Origin: Parachlamydia sp. AcF125
GTDB taxonomy: Bacteria; Chlamydiota; Chlamydiia; Chlamydiales; Parachlamydiaceae
Length of the DNA stretch: 64,000 nt
NCBI RefSeq assembly: GCF_018342475.1
Contig: NZ_JAEMUD010000003.1
Coordinates: forward strand, 1-64,000
Direction of reading: 5' to 3'
Shown here: one piece after another, positions 16,543-27,200 of the stretch
Position numbering within the stretch: the first letter of the stretch is position 1
How the letters are laid out: each line of letters opens with the position of its first letter
The notes under the pieces: generated by a model
What the model was told of the DNA's origin: nothing
Databases searched by the model: none
Seen by the model: only the letters and a program-made list of their open reading frames with translations
Position numbers and translations under genes: made by a program

Positions 16543-17934
16543 TTAAGTCGTGGCTATCACCTTTCTCTCTCGCCACTTGCCAAAATAGAAGCGATATAAA
16601 GGGATCAATAACGCACTCAAGCTATAAAAAACCCAAATTCCTATCGAAACTTCCACAGAGGCTTGAGAATGGACGATAATCACATAAGAAGGGATCAATA
16701 AAAACAACCAGACAGCCAAAACACCCGAAACCATTAAAAAAAAGGTATCGCCAGCTCCCAAAAGAATGCCTGAAAAAACCATGCGAAGATCTTCCAGATA
16801 TAAATAAATGCACGTACATGCCAGGCCAAAATGAAGCAAAGGCCTAAGGTTTTCTAAATCTGCCACCATTGTCGCCCCCTCTACGCTCCCCGAATTTTGC
16901 AAAAAGCAACTGATCATAAAGTCGGGAAAGAAGATCAAGGGAATACAAGTCAAAAGAAAATAGCCTGTAATAATGGAGACGCCCGACCACATCAGTTGAT
17001 TCAAATGTTCCGTTTTTTGGGCGCCAATTAAATTCCCGGCTATAGCGGCAACCCCTTTTTGCACGCCACACCCTACAAAAACAAACAAAATTAAAATACT
17101 TTGACAAATCCCTGAAACGAGGATATGAGTGGGACCAGCATCTCGCATCATCATGTAAAAAATGCCCCATCCCCCTATCTCTAGGACAATAAAAAGGGTG
17201 GTGGGCAATCCAATTTTCAAGCAGTCCCTTAATAGCTTAGGATCAAGTCTCCAAGCCGAAGCGTCGAATATTTTTTGATTGTTGGCTCGGATAAAACACA
17301 GAAATAAAATTAAGCCTTGCATCACCCAACTGATTCCTGTGGCTATGGCAGCCCCTTTAATCCCCATAGCTGGAAAAGTTTCCCCCCATCCAAAGATAAG
17401 CAAAGGATCTAAAAAGACATTCGAAATATTCCCCACGATGACCACTTTAGTAATCACTGAAGTAAATCCCCGTCCAATATAAAAGCCGGAGATAGATCCA
17501 AGTAAACCGAGGGCAGGTCCAAACAAAACAAGGTTAGAAAAATATTCCTTTTCTAGAATCCCTTGGCTGGAATTTGCAAATAAAAAATCGCTCCCCCAAA
17601 AGGAAAGGGGGATAAAAAAGACAAAGGAGAACAAAGTGATCCAAAGAACCTGCCAGATAACGGGGCCAATTTGGCGATACTGTTGAGCCCCGTTGTATTG
17701 GGCGACTAAAACACCCCCCATCTCACAAAGAGTTTGAAGCCCATAAGTAAAAGCCATGGCAATAGTGCCAGAAGTTACCGTACTATTTAAAGCGCTAGTC
17801 GAATAGCGGGCTAAATATAACCGGTCTACAAATGTCATTAAAACGACAGAAAGCCATGAAAACATTAACGGCAAAGAAGTTTTCCAAACTTCTTTAAGAT
17901 TGCCGGAGGTGTAGGTGATATGTTCTGGCGCCAT
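16543..17934 (-). CDS. MATE family multidrug/cation antiporter
   Basis: A polytopic inner-membrane protein of about 463 residues with about twelve hydrophobic segments. The N-terminal LKEVWKTSLPLMFSWLSVVL, FVDRLYLARYSTSALNST and PLLIFGWGETFPAMGIKGAA are typical of MATE exporters, which use H+ or Na+ gradients to extrude cationic drugs. The half-repeats (MGIKGAAIATGISW; QKGVAAIAGNLIGA) are both present. A TTG at 17940 is possible, but the ATG at 17934 is the more natural start. Substrate cannot be told. The gene converges with ogt and seems to be a single unit. Confidence 0.9.
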   Translation of the reverse strand: MAPEHITYTSGNLKEVWKTSLPLMFSWLSVVLMTFVDRLYLARYSTSALNSTVTSGTIAMAFTYGLQTLCEMGGVLVAQYNGAQQYRQIGPVIWQVLWITLFSFVFFIPLSFWGSDFLFANSSQGILEKEYFSNLVLFGPALGLLGSISGFYIGRGFTSVITKVVIVGNISNVFLDPLLIFGWGETFPAMGIKGAAIATGISWVMQGLILFLCFIRANNQKIFDASAWRLDPKLLRDCLKIGLPTTLFIVLEIGGWGIFYMMMRDAGPTHILVSGICQSILILFVFVGCGVQKGVAAIAGNLIGAQKTEHLNQLMWSGVSIITGYFLLTCIPLIFFPDFMISCFLQNSGSVEGATMVADLENLRPLLHFGLACTCIYLYLEDLRMVFSGILLGAGDTFFLMVSGVLAVWLFLLIPSYVIIVHSQASVEVSIGIWVFYSLSALLIPLYRFYFGKWRERKVIATT

Positions 17935-18117
17935 GTTCAAATAACTTCAAAATAAGGATCTGGATTTTTAAATTTAAAAAGATAAGAAGAGGGATAATTC
18001 AAATTCTTATTAATTAGAATTTTTGCATAAGAAACACCAAACAATGATTTCACCTTAATGTGAGTTAATTAAATCAGAGTTGTTCATTAAATTTCAATAA
18101 AAATATTATTAATTGGT

Positions 18118-18669
18118 TCAAATCTTTTTCCCTTGGGAAAATTTTACCACTTTTTTGATCGAGCCGTCGGGGAAAAATAGACACGTTTCTCCCTCTAAAT
18201 GCCCGTGTTGATAGCGGATGGTGGATTTAACCTTGCCAGATTCGTAAAAATATTCCTGCAATAAATGCCACTTACCATCCCGGTAGCGTTGAATGCTATA
18301 CACTTGCCCCGAAGGATAGTACCATACACTTTTGCCTTCCTGCTTTCCTTTTAAAAACCAGCTTTTTGCTAAAAGTTGACCCGATTCCGAAAAAACACTA
18401 GAGGGTCCATGTAACACCCCCATTAAATAATAACATTCCATTTTTCTTTTTCCGTTCGGATACAAAAGAAGAGCCTGCCCATTTCTTATTTGATCCCTCT
18501 CTAAAAAGAACCCCCCACTTAGATCCATCTGCAGAGTATAACCTTGCACATCGCAGCCGGGCATAGGGTTCTCAGGAATTAAAGCAGGGCTAAAGTCTTC
18601 GTGAACCTCTAAATTTAATTCGGGATCCCGAATGATTAGCTGTTTGCCGTCAAATTGATAAATCTCCAC
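18118..18669 (-). CDS. MORN_2/YwqK-type repeat protein, last gene of the Maf operon
   Basis: A 183-residue protein made of short repeats of the MORN_2 kind: LYPNGKRKMECYYLMGVLHG, FSESGQLLAKSWFLKGKQEG, YYPSGQVYSIQRYRDG, FYESGKVKSTIRYQHGHLEG, FFPDGSIKKVVKFSQGKKI. The N-terminus (IRDPELNLEVHEDF) matches the segment that joins Maf and repeats in the two fusion proteins of the same operon (KIVDPELNLSIEEK). This gene and its upstream neighbour are therefore the split form of that fusion. MORN_2 repeats usually mediate protein or membrane contacts; no catalytic residues are seen. Two bases separate it from the Maf gene, so they are co-transcribed. Confidence 0.85.
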   Translation of the reverse strand: MEIYQFDGKQLIIRDPELNLEVHEDFSPALIPENPMPGCDVQGYTLQMDLSGGFFLERDQIRNGQALLLYPNGKRKMECYYLMGVLHGPSSVFSESGQLLAKSWFLKGKQEGKSVWYYPSGQVYSIQRYRDGKWHLLQEYFYESGKVKSTIRYQHGHLEGETCLFFPDGSIKKVVKFSQGKKI

Positions 18670-18671
18670 GC

Positions 18672-20531
18672 TTACTCCTTTCGATCGATCTCTTCAAAAC
18701 CCATACGTATAAGCTCTAAGTTGGCATTTGCCACGTCTTTTAAAAAAGAAAGCTTCTTAATAGAGATTTGAAGCAATTGTTGCTTTTTCTCCCATTCGCT
18801 CGCCTTAGAAAGCTTCAAAAGGCGCACTTCATAATTGAGTAGACGGGAATAAACTTCATTGAAAATAGCAAGAATATATTCATAAGCAGGCTCTTCGGCT
18901 AGATCTGTTTCAGCCAGAGCAGCTCGGCCACTTTGCATTTGGCGAGGAACTTCCTGTTCTTTTTCTATTTTATTCCCAAGCTCTTCGGCATCTTGGATCA
19001 AGATATCGAGATGTTCTACGCAATTTTTTAAACTCGTTTGCAATTCCCCTATCGCTTCCCTAACAGCTTTATCTGTAACCTGAGGCATTTGGCTATTTTG
19101 AATTTCTCCAAAAATGCGATCTTTAAGGTTATACCGGGTCGTCAGGTTTTTCTCAGCAATTTGAGCTAAAGGTTGATTTTGAATGCCTTCAAACCCTAGC
19201 CCTCCTTCAGTGGCGTTAAAAAAAGTTGTTTCGGGATGCTCTTTGGCAAAATTTGCAATCCAATCGGATTCTGCGACCCATTTCCACATGGTATAGATGG
19301 GTTTTCCAAAAATATCTTTTTTCAAAAAGGCCGCCTGATCAAAATCTGCTGTATCCACAATCTGCTGAGTGGTCACTTGGGCATCTTGCAGGACTCCTTC
19401 TGCATAAGCTTGCAAATCGGTATAGGCTAAATCCATTCCAATAAAGATAATCGGATTGCATCCCATAGCATGCGCAATTTGGGTAGAAAAATTCACCACA
19501 TTATGCCCTTCATCAAAAAAGGTGGTGTCCAACCCAAACTTTTCTTCAAACCATTCAGAAATATCGTATCCTCCCGATCCCGTGATGTACAAACGAGGCC
19601 CATGGATTTGTTGAAAAGCCCCGTAAAACAACCGGTTGCGGTAAAAAAAGGGCACTTCATAACCCTGATGCCGGCTGAGTCTCTCATACTGCTCCGCATT
19701 GGGATCGATGCCTGCGCCTAAATGAGGAGTAATTCCTGCAGCATCTAAGGCATTTAAGGCGGAGCCCCCCGCAAAAATCAAAGCGCGATCCGATAAGCCT
19801 TTCAAAGTGTTTAAGGAGTGTTTTAAAGAGGGACCAGCCCCACAAATAATGGCAGGGATTTGATTGAATTTCCCAAAAAATTGGTTTCCATAATACGACT
19901 CAGAAAGCTTAAGCATATTCGGATAAAAATTCTTAAAAAAACCCGCCCCATACAAAAGATATTCTTCCACTAAAGCATCTTTAACGGTCGCATCGTACAC
20001 GATTTTGTGCTGAAGCTCTAAATACCGCTCTGCATGCACCTTTTGGTAGAGCGCTAAGGCGGAAACTTGTAACCTGGCAAGCGCAAAATTCCAATAAAGA
20101 GCATCTAAGACTTCAGATTTTTCTTTGAGTTCTTCCATATAATGTAAAGTGACCTGTGCATCCTCAAGGAGGGCTGTCCCCCTATCCGTTTCAAGAAGCC
20201 GGTAAATAACCTCTAGGTCATCTTCTAAAAAAATTAAATGTCTCCGAGGTTGGGTGTGTAGCCATTCCTTAGCTGCTTCATAATAATAACCCAATCCCAC
20301 TCCGTAGACATAGAGCACTTGAACATCTTTTTGATAAGTGGCTGAAAACCACTCCTCGGCTTCCCCTAAAGGATTAAGGGTGGAATGATAGTAAGCTTCC
20401 CCTTTTTTTAAATTTTGTAGCCCATTTTGAGCTTCGCAAAATTCCAAATTTTGAGGTTCTTGGTAGGGCAGTAAACGAGCAATACGAGGTTCCGTTTGGG
20501 CCCAAATTTCAATATTCTTATACAAATTCAT
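18672..20531 (-). CDS. Maf/DUF115 glycosyltransferase-like protein (no repeats)
   Basis: A 619-residue protein of the motility-associated factor (Maf, DUF115) type. The central GT-A/MptE-like domain contains PAIICGAGPSL (about 226-236), ALIFAGGSALNALDAAGI, and FIGMDLAYTD. In Helicobacter and Campylobacter, Maf enzymes attach nonulosonic acids to flagellin. The N-terminal part has YVYGVGLGYYYEAAKEWL and FLEDDLEV, also present in the two paralogues. The C-terminal 150 residues are helical. No flagellar gene is in the window. Its start overlaps the stop of the upstream APH-like gene by four bases (ATGA), so translation is coupled. Acceptor and sugar are unknown. Confidence 0.87.
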   Translation of the reverse strand: MNLYKNIEIWAQTEPRIARLLPYQEPQNLEFCEAQNGLQNLKKGEAYYHSTLNPLGEAEEWFSATYQKDVQVLYVYGVGLGYYYEAAKEWLHTQPRRHLIFLEDDLEVIYRLLETDRGTALLEDAQVTLHYMEELKEKSEVLDALYWNFALARLQVSALALYQKVHAERYLELQHKIVYDATVKDALVEEYLLYGAGFFKNFYPNMLKLSESYYGNQFFGKFNQIPAIICGAGPSLKHSLNTLKGLSDRALIFAGGSALNALDAAGITPHLGAGIDPNAEQYERLSRHQGYEVPFFYRNRLFYGAFQQIHGPRLYITGSGGYDISEWFEEKFGLDTTFFDEGHNVVNFSTQIAHAMGCNPIIFIGMDLAYTDLQAYAEGVLQDAQVTTQQIVDTADFDQAAFLKKDIFGKPIYTMWKWVAESDWIANFAKEHPETTFFNATEGGLGFEGIQNQPLAQIAEKNLTTRYNLKDRIFGEIQNSQMPQVTDKAVREAIGELQTSLKNCVEHLDILIQDAEELGNKIEKEQEVPRQMQSGRAALAETDLAEEPAYEYILAIFNEVYSRLLNYEVRLLKLSKASEWEKKQQLLQISIKKLSFLKDVANANLELIRMGFEEIDRKE

Positions 20532-21565
20532 AAAGTATTCACTAAATAATGCAGGGTGTGATTTAACTTCTTAAAAATAGGGGTTTCCGGGCTAAAAAGC
20601 TCTAAACGCTTGGAGGTTAAACAAGCTTTTTTTAAACAATAAATAAAGGAGTAGTAACGAATGGATGGCTCGGAAGGAAAGAACCTTCCCATGCGAGTTT
20701 GATAAATCTCTGTAAACTCCTTCTGCAGCTGTTGCAAAGTGTGTGGCTCCCACCCTGCATAAATGCCGAGTTGCCACAGAGAATTAACCGCAAAGGCATA
20801 GTCATAGGCAAAAGGCCCTCCCATTCTTTTGTTAGCTAAAATGGCAAAAATACAACGATCCAAGTCGATCATCGTGATAAAATTTCTTTCCGCCTCATAA
20901 AAAAAATGATGAAGCATGGCATCTCCATGGATCCACCCCGTAAGGGAGGGGGAAGTTAACATGTCTGCGCGCAATTGATAAAATTTTTGCGTAACAGGCT
21001 CTCCCTTCACAGGAAAAGCTTTAGGAGGACGGTCCATCCATTTTTGAAAAAAGCGCAAAGCATGCTGCTCTTGAAGCTCATAAGCAGGAGAAATTTCACC
21101 CGCAGGATTTAATGCTTGCAAGTGTAGCTCTGCTAAGGATAAAGCCACTTTTTGCATGGCCTTTTGTAAGATAGGCAGGTTTTTATTTTCTAGATAAAAC
21201 CAAAGAGAATGCCCTGCTGCGGCGGGAAAAGCAATCAAATAGTACAAGCCACGCGCTTCAATGCACTCGCGCACAGCTAAAGGGAAAGGGATGACGCTCT
21301 GCTGTAATCTCAAGCGTCCTAGCAATCCGTGAGGGGAAGCTAAATGCTCGATCACGGTAAGGTCAAAGCGCTCAGAAGGATAAATTTTTATCACAAAAAG
21401 AAGTTGCCCTTGTGGATTTTTGACTTTAAAAACTCGAGACTGCATATCGGTTTTTTCTACAAAATCAACCGCTTTTTCGAGGATAATATCAGGAGGTAAC
21501 GTTTGAAAATATGTCGAGGCACACTCTTGGGCAAAATCCACTACAGCCTCTCCTACCAGGTTCAT
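20528..21565 (-). CDS. Aminoglycoside-phosphotransferase-fold (APH-like) kinase
   Basis: A 345-residue protein with the small-molecule kinase fold. Lys60 in FVIKIYPSE is a likely ATP lysine. The catalytic loop WIHGDAMLHHF (HGD 213-215) and the metal motif MIDLDRC (Asp234 and Asp236) match the HGD...D-x-D pattern of APH and choline/Maf-associated kinases; the usual Asn of HGDxxxxN is replaced by His. It probably phosphorylates a small sugar or alcohol. Both ends overlap neighbours by four bases (ATGA), so it belongs to the operon and may prepare a substrate for the Maf enzymes. Antibiotic resistance is unlikely from context. Confidence 0.75.
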   Translation of the reverse strand: MNLVGEAVVDFAQECASTYFQTLPPDIILEKAVDFVEKTDMQSRVFKVKNPQGQLLFVIKIYPSERFDLTVIEHLASPHGLLGRLRLQQSVIPFPLAVRECIEARGLYYLIAFPAAAGHSLWFYLENKNLPILQKAMQKVALSLAELHLQALNPAGEISPAYELQEQHALRFFQKWMDRPPKAFPVKGEPVTQKFYQLRADMLTSPSLTGWIHGDAMLHHFFYEAERNFITMIDLDRCIFAILANKRMGGPFAYDYAFAVNSLWQLGIYAGWEPHTLQQLQKEFTEIYQTRMGRFFPSEPSIRYYSFIYCLKKACLTSKRLELFSPETPIFKKLNHTLHYLVNTL

Positions 21566-24138
21566 GATTTTAAGGTCCCCTTGCTATCCCATTCTTTTAT
21601 CTCTAGGGGGTGCCTCTTCTCCCCATACACAACCATGCGCGCTAGTTGCCCATTGCCATACCACCTTTGGGAAATGCCTATCGGAATTCCCTGCCGATAG
21701 CTCGATTCGATGAGCAGTTTTCCCGTAGGATCCCAATATTGTTCCTGCCCGTCAACTTTTCCTTTTTTAAATCCACATTTTCTTCGCAATTTTCCATTTG
21801 GATAAAAAAATAGGGCTTCTCCCTCTAACTGTCCTTCGCGATAACTCAATTGACTTTTCAATACGCCGTCAGAATAAAATTCATATTGGTTACCGTGCAG
21901 TTGCCCCTCTCTAAAGCTTCTTTGCCGGTAAAGCTGCCCGGAAGAATAATAATCGTGCGCCTTTCCTTGCTTAATTCCTTGCCAATACCAGGTTTCGTTG
22001 GAAAGAGCCCCCGTGCAGTCATATAAACGGGAAGGCCCCTGTAATAGGCCATTTTGGTAATAGGAAATCTCCTTCCATGTTTCAGCTAAGACAATCTGCT
22101 CTTTTGCAGAAAAAGGCACATGCAGATCGAGGTCCAATGCAGGGTCAAGCAGGTGCAAACTATCGCCTTTCATCTCATAATTTGCAAGAGGGCCCAGTTG
22201 GGGATTAAACAGGTCGGATTCACTTTTTTTAAGAGCAACCTGCTTGGCTAAAAAGAGTTCTACTCCTTTTTGACAGGCTTCTTGATGATTTCGGAGATGA
22301 TCAAGCAGGAAAGTATAACGTTTAACTTTTAGCTGAACAAATTTTAATTTCTTCCCTTTTTCACTCTCCACGTCGGCCCGTTTTTTTAAGAGATATTCAT
22401 CGCGCAAGCTAAGCTGATTAAAAATAGCATCCATCTTATGGAAAAATTCTTTATAGACGATCCCTTTTTCAAGCTGAAGTTGATGCGCTTCCCATGTCGC
22501 GCACAGCTGATCCCAGTTGTTTTTTTGAAAAAGTACCCCCTCTCGCATCTCGTTTAATGTTTCTAAAACTTTTTGACAGCATACGATGGAGCAATTTAAA
22601 TCCTCTAACCACAGCCGCAAAGAGGAGAGAACTTGTTCTTTTTCTAATCCATGTTTTAAGCTGTTTTGAACGAGAGCCTGAATGCGCCCCTCTAAATTAA
22701 AGCTAGCCTGTAGCTGCTTAGAACAGACCTCTTCAAAGCGTGCATGGACTAGCTGCCAAATGGACATCCCTCCTTCTGTCGCATTAATCAGCTGCGTCTC
22801 TGGATTTTCAAGCTGAAATTCCGTATATAAAGCAGCCTCTTGAACCCAACTCCACGTGGTATTCACTTCTGGCTCAGTCGTTCCTTTAACTTTGATCCAT
22901 TGCTCTTTTTTTAAACGGGAAATTTGATTGCGTTCCTTATGGCCCGAACTTGGGTGTGCTTCCACCCCTGCGGCATATTGTTTTCCCTGAGTGTAGGCTA
23001 AATCCATCCCCACGAGGATAATGGGATTGCATCCTAAAGCCTCTGCAATTTTCAGGCAAAAATGCGTGGTGCTAAGGCCCGCTTCAATTTGCTTCGAAGA
23101 ATGAATCCCCCATTGCTTCTCAAACCAGTTCGTGCTGTAAAAATCGTTCCCTGAAGCTACGTATAAAGCTGGGCCAGGCAACTCTTGGAAAGCGCCTGCA
23201 TTAAAACGCATGCGATAAAAGAAAGGCACGCCAAAAGCCTGATTTGTGCGCATCCGATTTTCTTGGATATCTGTCGGATCCACTCCTGCTCCAAAATGAG
23301 CTGTAACTCCATGGGTGGTAAGGGCATTTAGGGCAGATCCTGCTCCAAAAATGAGGGCCTTGTCTTGAAGAAGTTTTAAATGGGTAAAATGCTTGGATAA
23401 AGAGGGACCCGCCCCACAAATAATGGCCGGTACATTTTTAAATTGCCCATACAATGCATGGGCCCATCCCGCTTGGGCAATATAGGGGGTATTGTAATAA
23501 AAATTCGCGAATATTTCTTTCTGAGTTTCCACTCGAAAATAATTTAAAAATTCCTTTTTTTCGGCTAGATTTAACCAAATTTGATTGCTGACTTCTAAGC
23601 AAAAGGAGCGGCGATTTTCAGCATATTCTTCTAAGCCGGAAATTGCCACGGAAGCGCTTGCGAAAGCCTCAAAAATCCAAGAGAAGGTCTCTCGAAATTT
23701 TCCCCACCCTTGCTCGTGAGGAGTTTCAAAATATTTTAAAATAACTTGAGGATGAGCCAAGAGGGTTGTACCCATTTCCGTTTCAAACAATCTTCCAAAT
23801 ACGCGCAGATCGTCTTCTATAAAAATGACAAATCTGGCGGGATCTCTTTTAAGCCAATCTAATAAAGGTTGGCCATAATACCCTAAACCCACTCCTATCA
23901 CAAATAAGGTGTTAATCCCCTCTAAATTTAAACTTTCAAACCATTTTTTGGCTTCCCACTTGGCATTTTGTTTGGAGTGGTAAAAATAATTCTTCTCTCG
24001 ATTATAAAGGTTGGCTTCATTCGCCCATGTTGGACGCCATTCTAACGCTTCAAGCGAAAGGGTTTTAAGTCGATAGGTTTCTTCAGCATGCTGAAAAGAA
24101 AAAAGGGAGAGATTTTTTTCAAATAGAGTCGATTGCAT
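21562..24138 (-). CDS. Maf/DUF115 fused to MORN_2 repeats (858 aa)
   Basis: N-terminal Maf domain with FVIGVGLGYYGQPLLDWL, FIEDDLRVFGRLFETEMGTT, PAIICGAGPSLSKHF and LVGMDLAYTQGKQYAAGV, then a helical domain, then from about residue 640 a hinge (LLDPALDLDLHV) and about seven MORN_2 repeats (LYDCTGALSNETWYWQGIKQG; YYSSGQLYRQRSFREGQLHG; FYPNGKLRRKCGFKKGKVDG). The Maf half probably transfers an activated sugar to protein; the repeats may dock on a membrane or target. Four-base overlap with the next gene. A hairpin at 24154-24186 lies just upstream. No flagellin or nonulosonate genes are visible nearby. Confidence 0.85.
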   Translation of the reverse strand: MQSTLFEKNLSLFSFQHAEETYRLKTLSLEALEWRPTWANEANLYNREKNYFYHSKQNAKWEAKKWFESLNLEGINTLFVIGVGLGYYGQPLLDWLKRDPARFVIFIEDDLRVFGRLFETEMGTTLLAHPQVILKYFETPHEQGWGKFRETFSWIFEAFASASVAISGLEEYAENRRSFCLEVSNQIWLNLAEKKEFLNYFRVETQKEIFANFYYNTPYIAQAGWAHALYGQFKNVPAIICGAGPSLSKHFTHLKLLQDKALIFGAGSALNALTTHGVTAHFGAGVDPTDIQENRMRTNQAFGVPFFYRMRFNAGAFQELPGPALYVASGNDFYSTNWFEKQWGIHSSKQIEAGLSTTHFCLKIAEALGCNPIILVGMDLAYTQGKQYAAGVEAHPSSGHKERNQISRLKKEQWIKVKGTTEPEVNTTWSWVQEAALYTEFQLENPETQLINATEGGMSIWQLVHARFEEVCSKQLQASFNLEGRIQALVQNSLKHGLEKEQVLSSLRLWLEDLNCSIVCCQKVLETLNEMREGVLFQKNNWDQLCATWEAHQLQLEKGIVYKEFFHKMDAIFNQLSLRDEYLLKKRADVESEKGKKLKFVQLKVKRYTFLLDHLRNHQEACQKGVELFLAKQVALKKSESDLFNPQLGPLANYEMKGDSLHLLDPALDLDLHVPFSAKEQIVLAETWKEISYYQNGLLQGPSRLYDCTGALSNETWYWQGIKQGKAHDYYSSGQLYRQRSFREGQLHGNQYEFYSDGVLKSQLSYREGQLEGEALFFYPNGKLRRKCGFKKGKVDGQEQYWDPTGKLLIESSYRQGIPIGISQRWYGNGQLARMVVYGEKRHPLEIKEWDSKGTLKS

Positions 24139-24153
24139 ACAGGTTCACTCAAT

Positions 24154-24186
24154 CCACATAAATTGCCAAGCTAGCAACTTATGTGG
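24154..24186 (-). terminator. Hairpin in the gap between two Maf-MORN genes
   Basis: CCACATAA...TTATGTGG with an inner TTGC/GCAA pair gives a 12-pair stem with one mismatch. There is no T-tract, so it may be an RNA processing or stability element, or a partial attenuator inside the operon, and not a full terminator. Confidence 0.4.
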
Positions 24187-24213
24187 GAAGACTTTCGGAG
24201 GGTTATTTTGATT

Positions 24214-27200
24214 CTAACTATTTTTCTTGCCAACCGCTTCTTTAAACTTATTGGCAATCAGAGAGGTGGTCTCATGGAGAAGATGCATTAACTCGCCTAG
24301 CTCATCGCCCATTCTTGCGGTAGCCTCCCCTAACATTTTTTCCACTTCTTTTTTGGAAGAAGGCGTTTTCCAAATTTGTTCTTTTTCTTCCCCCGCCTGA
24401 ACTCCTGATTCGATCAGCACATTTTGTCCCAATTTCTTTAAGTGTTCCATTTCTTTTTGGATAAGGGAAAGTTCGCTTTGGATGTCTTGCGTATTGTCAT
24501 TTTTTAATCCAAGTGTGGTGTCTTTAGAAACAAGGGGAACTACTTGATTGAGCTGTTGCAAAACATTTTCTAAAGAATGGGTTAAAACGTCAGTCTGTAA
24601 AGCAACTTGATCAAAATAGTCGGAGCGATTCAGCTTTTGAGTCGCAATTTCCACTCCTTTGCGATCCCATTGCTTGCCATAAATCTTTTTAGAATGCTCA
24701 TCATAGGCGTACTCTTTTGAAAGCTGCCCGTCTTCTCGCCATTCTCGGGAAATGCCTACAGCTCGGTCATTTTGAAAATAGGCTTCCATGAGCAACTTTC
24801 CATCGGGGCCCCACATTTTTTCGGCTCCGTTTCGTTTGCCATCCTGATAATGCAATTCTCGCTTGAGTTGCCCATTTGAAAAATAAAGCTTCACGTCTCC
24901 GTGTAATTTTCCGTGCTGGTAGTCTAAATGCGTTTTAAGTTGCCCATTAGGATAAAAATATTCTTGGCGGCCATGTTCTAACCCATCTTTAAAACGCTGA
25001 ATACTGCGCACAGCTCCTGAGGCATAGTACCAGTGCGATTTTCCCTGTTTCTTGCCATGCACATACCAATCTCTTCCAAGCAAATCCCCTGTTTCACTAT
25101 AGAAAGAGGAAGGCCCCTCCAACAGGTGGTCTTTCCATGTCCATTCTTTTTTCAGCTGTCCATTTGGATAGGCCATCTGTTGAGTTTGGAAACCGCCTTC
25201 AGGCAATTTTTCTTCAATACTTAAATTTAATTCTGGATCGACGATCTTAATCATCCCTTTTTCAAACGCATAAATTTCACCTGGCACGCCCTCTCTTGAA
25301 GCAAGCTTTTCAGGCTCTTTAATCGTTCTTGCAGAATTTTTTAAAATTCTTTGAAAAGCGCGTTTAATTAACGAAATATTCACCCGAGCAGTTTCCGCTA
25401 AAAATTGATAGCGCATCGTATTAAGATCGGCTTTCTTCAAATTGGCTTTTCGCTCATCTTCTTCGCTCTGCACCCGTATCAGCTCAACTTTTTTAGCGAA
25501 AGCTTGCAAGTACATATCACTAAATACGCGCAATAAATGCACATAACCGGGCTCTTCATTTAAAGCTTGAAGAAGAGCTATCATTTTCTCATCGGTGACA
25601 TCTAAATTGGTTTCTTGATTGTTTTTGATTTTTTCTGCTTGGCTGTTAAATTCTAAACTTAAATCTTGGCAATAGGTCAGGCATTTCTCCAAACTTTCAA
25701 GCATTTCATTCATCACTTTTTCAATATTCTCACGCGTCACCGTAGGGGGCAGAGGGTGTTCTTGAATTTCTCCTTGAATCCAATTCGAAAGATCGTATTG
25801 ATTTTTTAGATACTCTTCAGCTACCTCTTTTAAAGTCTTATTGGGAATGCCTGGCATTCCAAGCCCCCCCTCTGTGGCGTTAATCAACGTAATGTCGGGA
25901 TGACTTAAGCTAAATCTTGCAAACCACACCGATTCTGCCACCCATTTCCATAGGGTATGAATAGGTTGCCCATAAATATCCTCTTTTAGCATAAGCTCTT
26001 CTTGACTATTTTTGGTCTGAAAGTGTTGCTTTCGATCGTGCAGAGGATGGCTCATAACCCCGCTCGCATAGGATTTATCGTCTGTGTAAGCTAAATCCAC
26101 CCCCACTAAAATAATCGGGTTACAACCTAGGGCGGCCGCAATAGCCAAGCTAAAATTCACCACATTGTGCCCTTCAGAAACATCCGTTGTTTCTTCAATG
26201 CCCAAATTTTTTTCAAACCACTTTGCAATATCATATCCACCGCTCCCCGTCACGTAGAGTCGTTCTCCATGAATCAAGCTAAAGGCGTTATGGTAAAAAC
26301 GATTGCGATAGAAAAAAGGAACTTCATAACATTGATTCATAATAAGGCGCGTCATTTGATACCAATTGGGGTCGATCTGCACTCCAAAATGGGGGAGAAT
26401 CCCTTCAGCATTCAACACGTTAACCGCAGTTCCTCCTGCAAAGATAACGGCTTTATCTTTTAATTCGGCAAGCATGCCTCGATTTTTTTCCAAAGAAGGG
26501 CCTGCTCCACAAATAATCGCTGGGACCCCTTTAAATTGATCAAAAAGTCCGTTCCCTAAATGGGAATCAGGAAGGGATAAAATGTTTTTATAAAAATTTC
26601 GGAAGAAAGATTGGCCGAAATTCATATATTCAATGGCACTGCATTCTTTAAAGTTGAGGTAGTACCTAATTTTTGCCTTAAGTTGTTGATAAATCGATTT
26701 CCGCTCGGAAGCGTAGCTTGTTAGGGCAGAAATTTTATATTCCAGAAAAGAAAGAGTGGTGAATAACTGATCGATTTCTTCATCTTCGTTGTCCACCCGA
26801 TCAAAATGCAGAAGAAAGACTTGCTTGTCGCTAAGCAGTTGAGTCCCTATATCGGTTTCGAGTAGGCGGCGCAAAATCTCTAAATTGTCTTCAAAAAAAA
26901 TAAGGTAATGCTGCTCATTTTGTCTAAGCCATTCTCGGGCAGCTAGGTAATAATACCCTAACCCCACTCCATAAACGTATAAAACGGTTTCATCCTCTAA
27001 TTCTAAAGACTTAAACCATTCCGCGGCTTCCTCGCTTGCATTCACGGGAGAATGAAGAGGAACCATTTTCCCTCCTTCCGGAAAAAGGAGATTTAATTCT
27101 TGGTTCGGATTAGTCACCATCGAGAGGGAACGATGTGTATAGGCTTTTAAATGTTGTGCCTTCTCAGGAGAAAACTTTGCCCACCTTTCGAGGTTTTTTT

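Noticed and set aside
20528-21565. APH-like gene as an antibiotic resistance determinant
   Set aside because: It is tightly embedded in a conserved-looking operon with no mobile elements.
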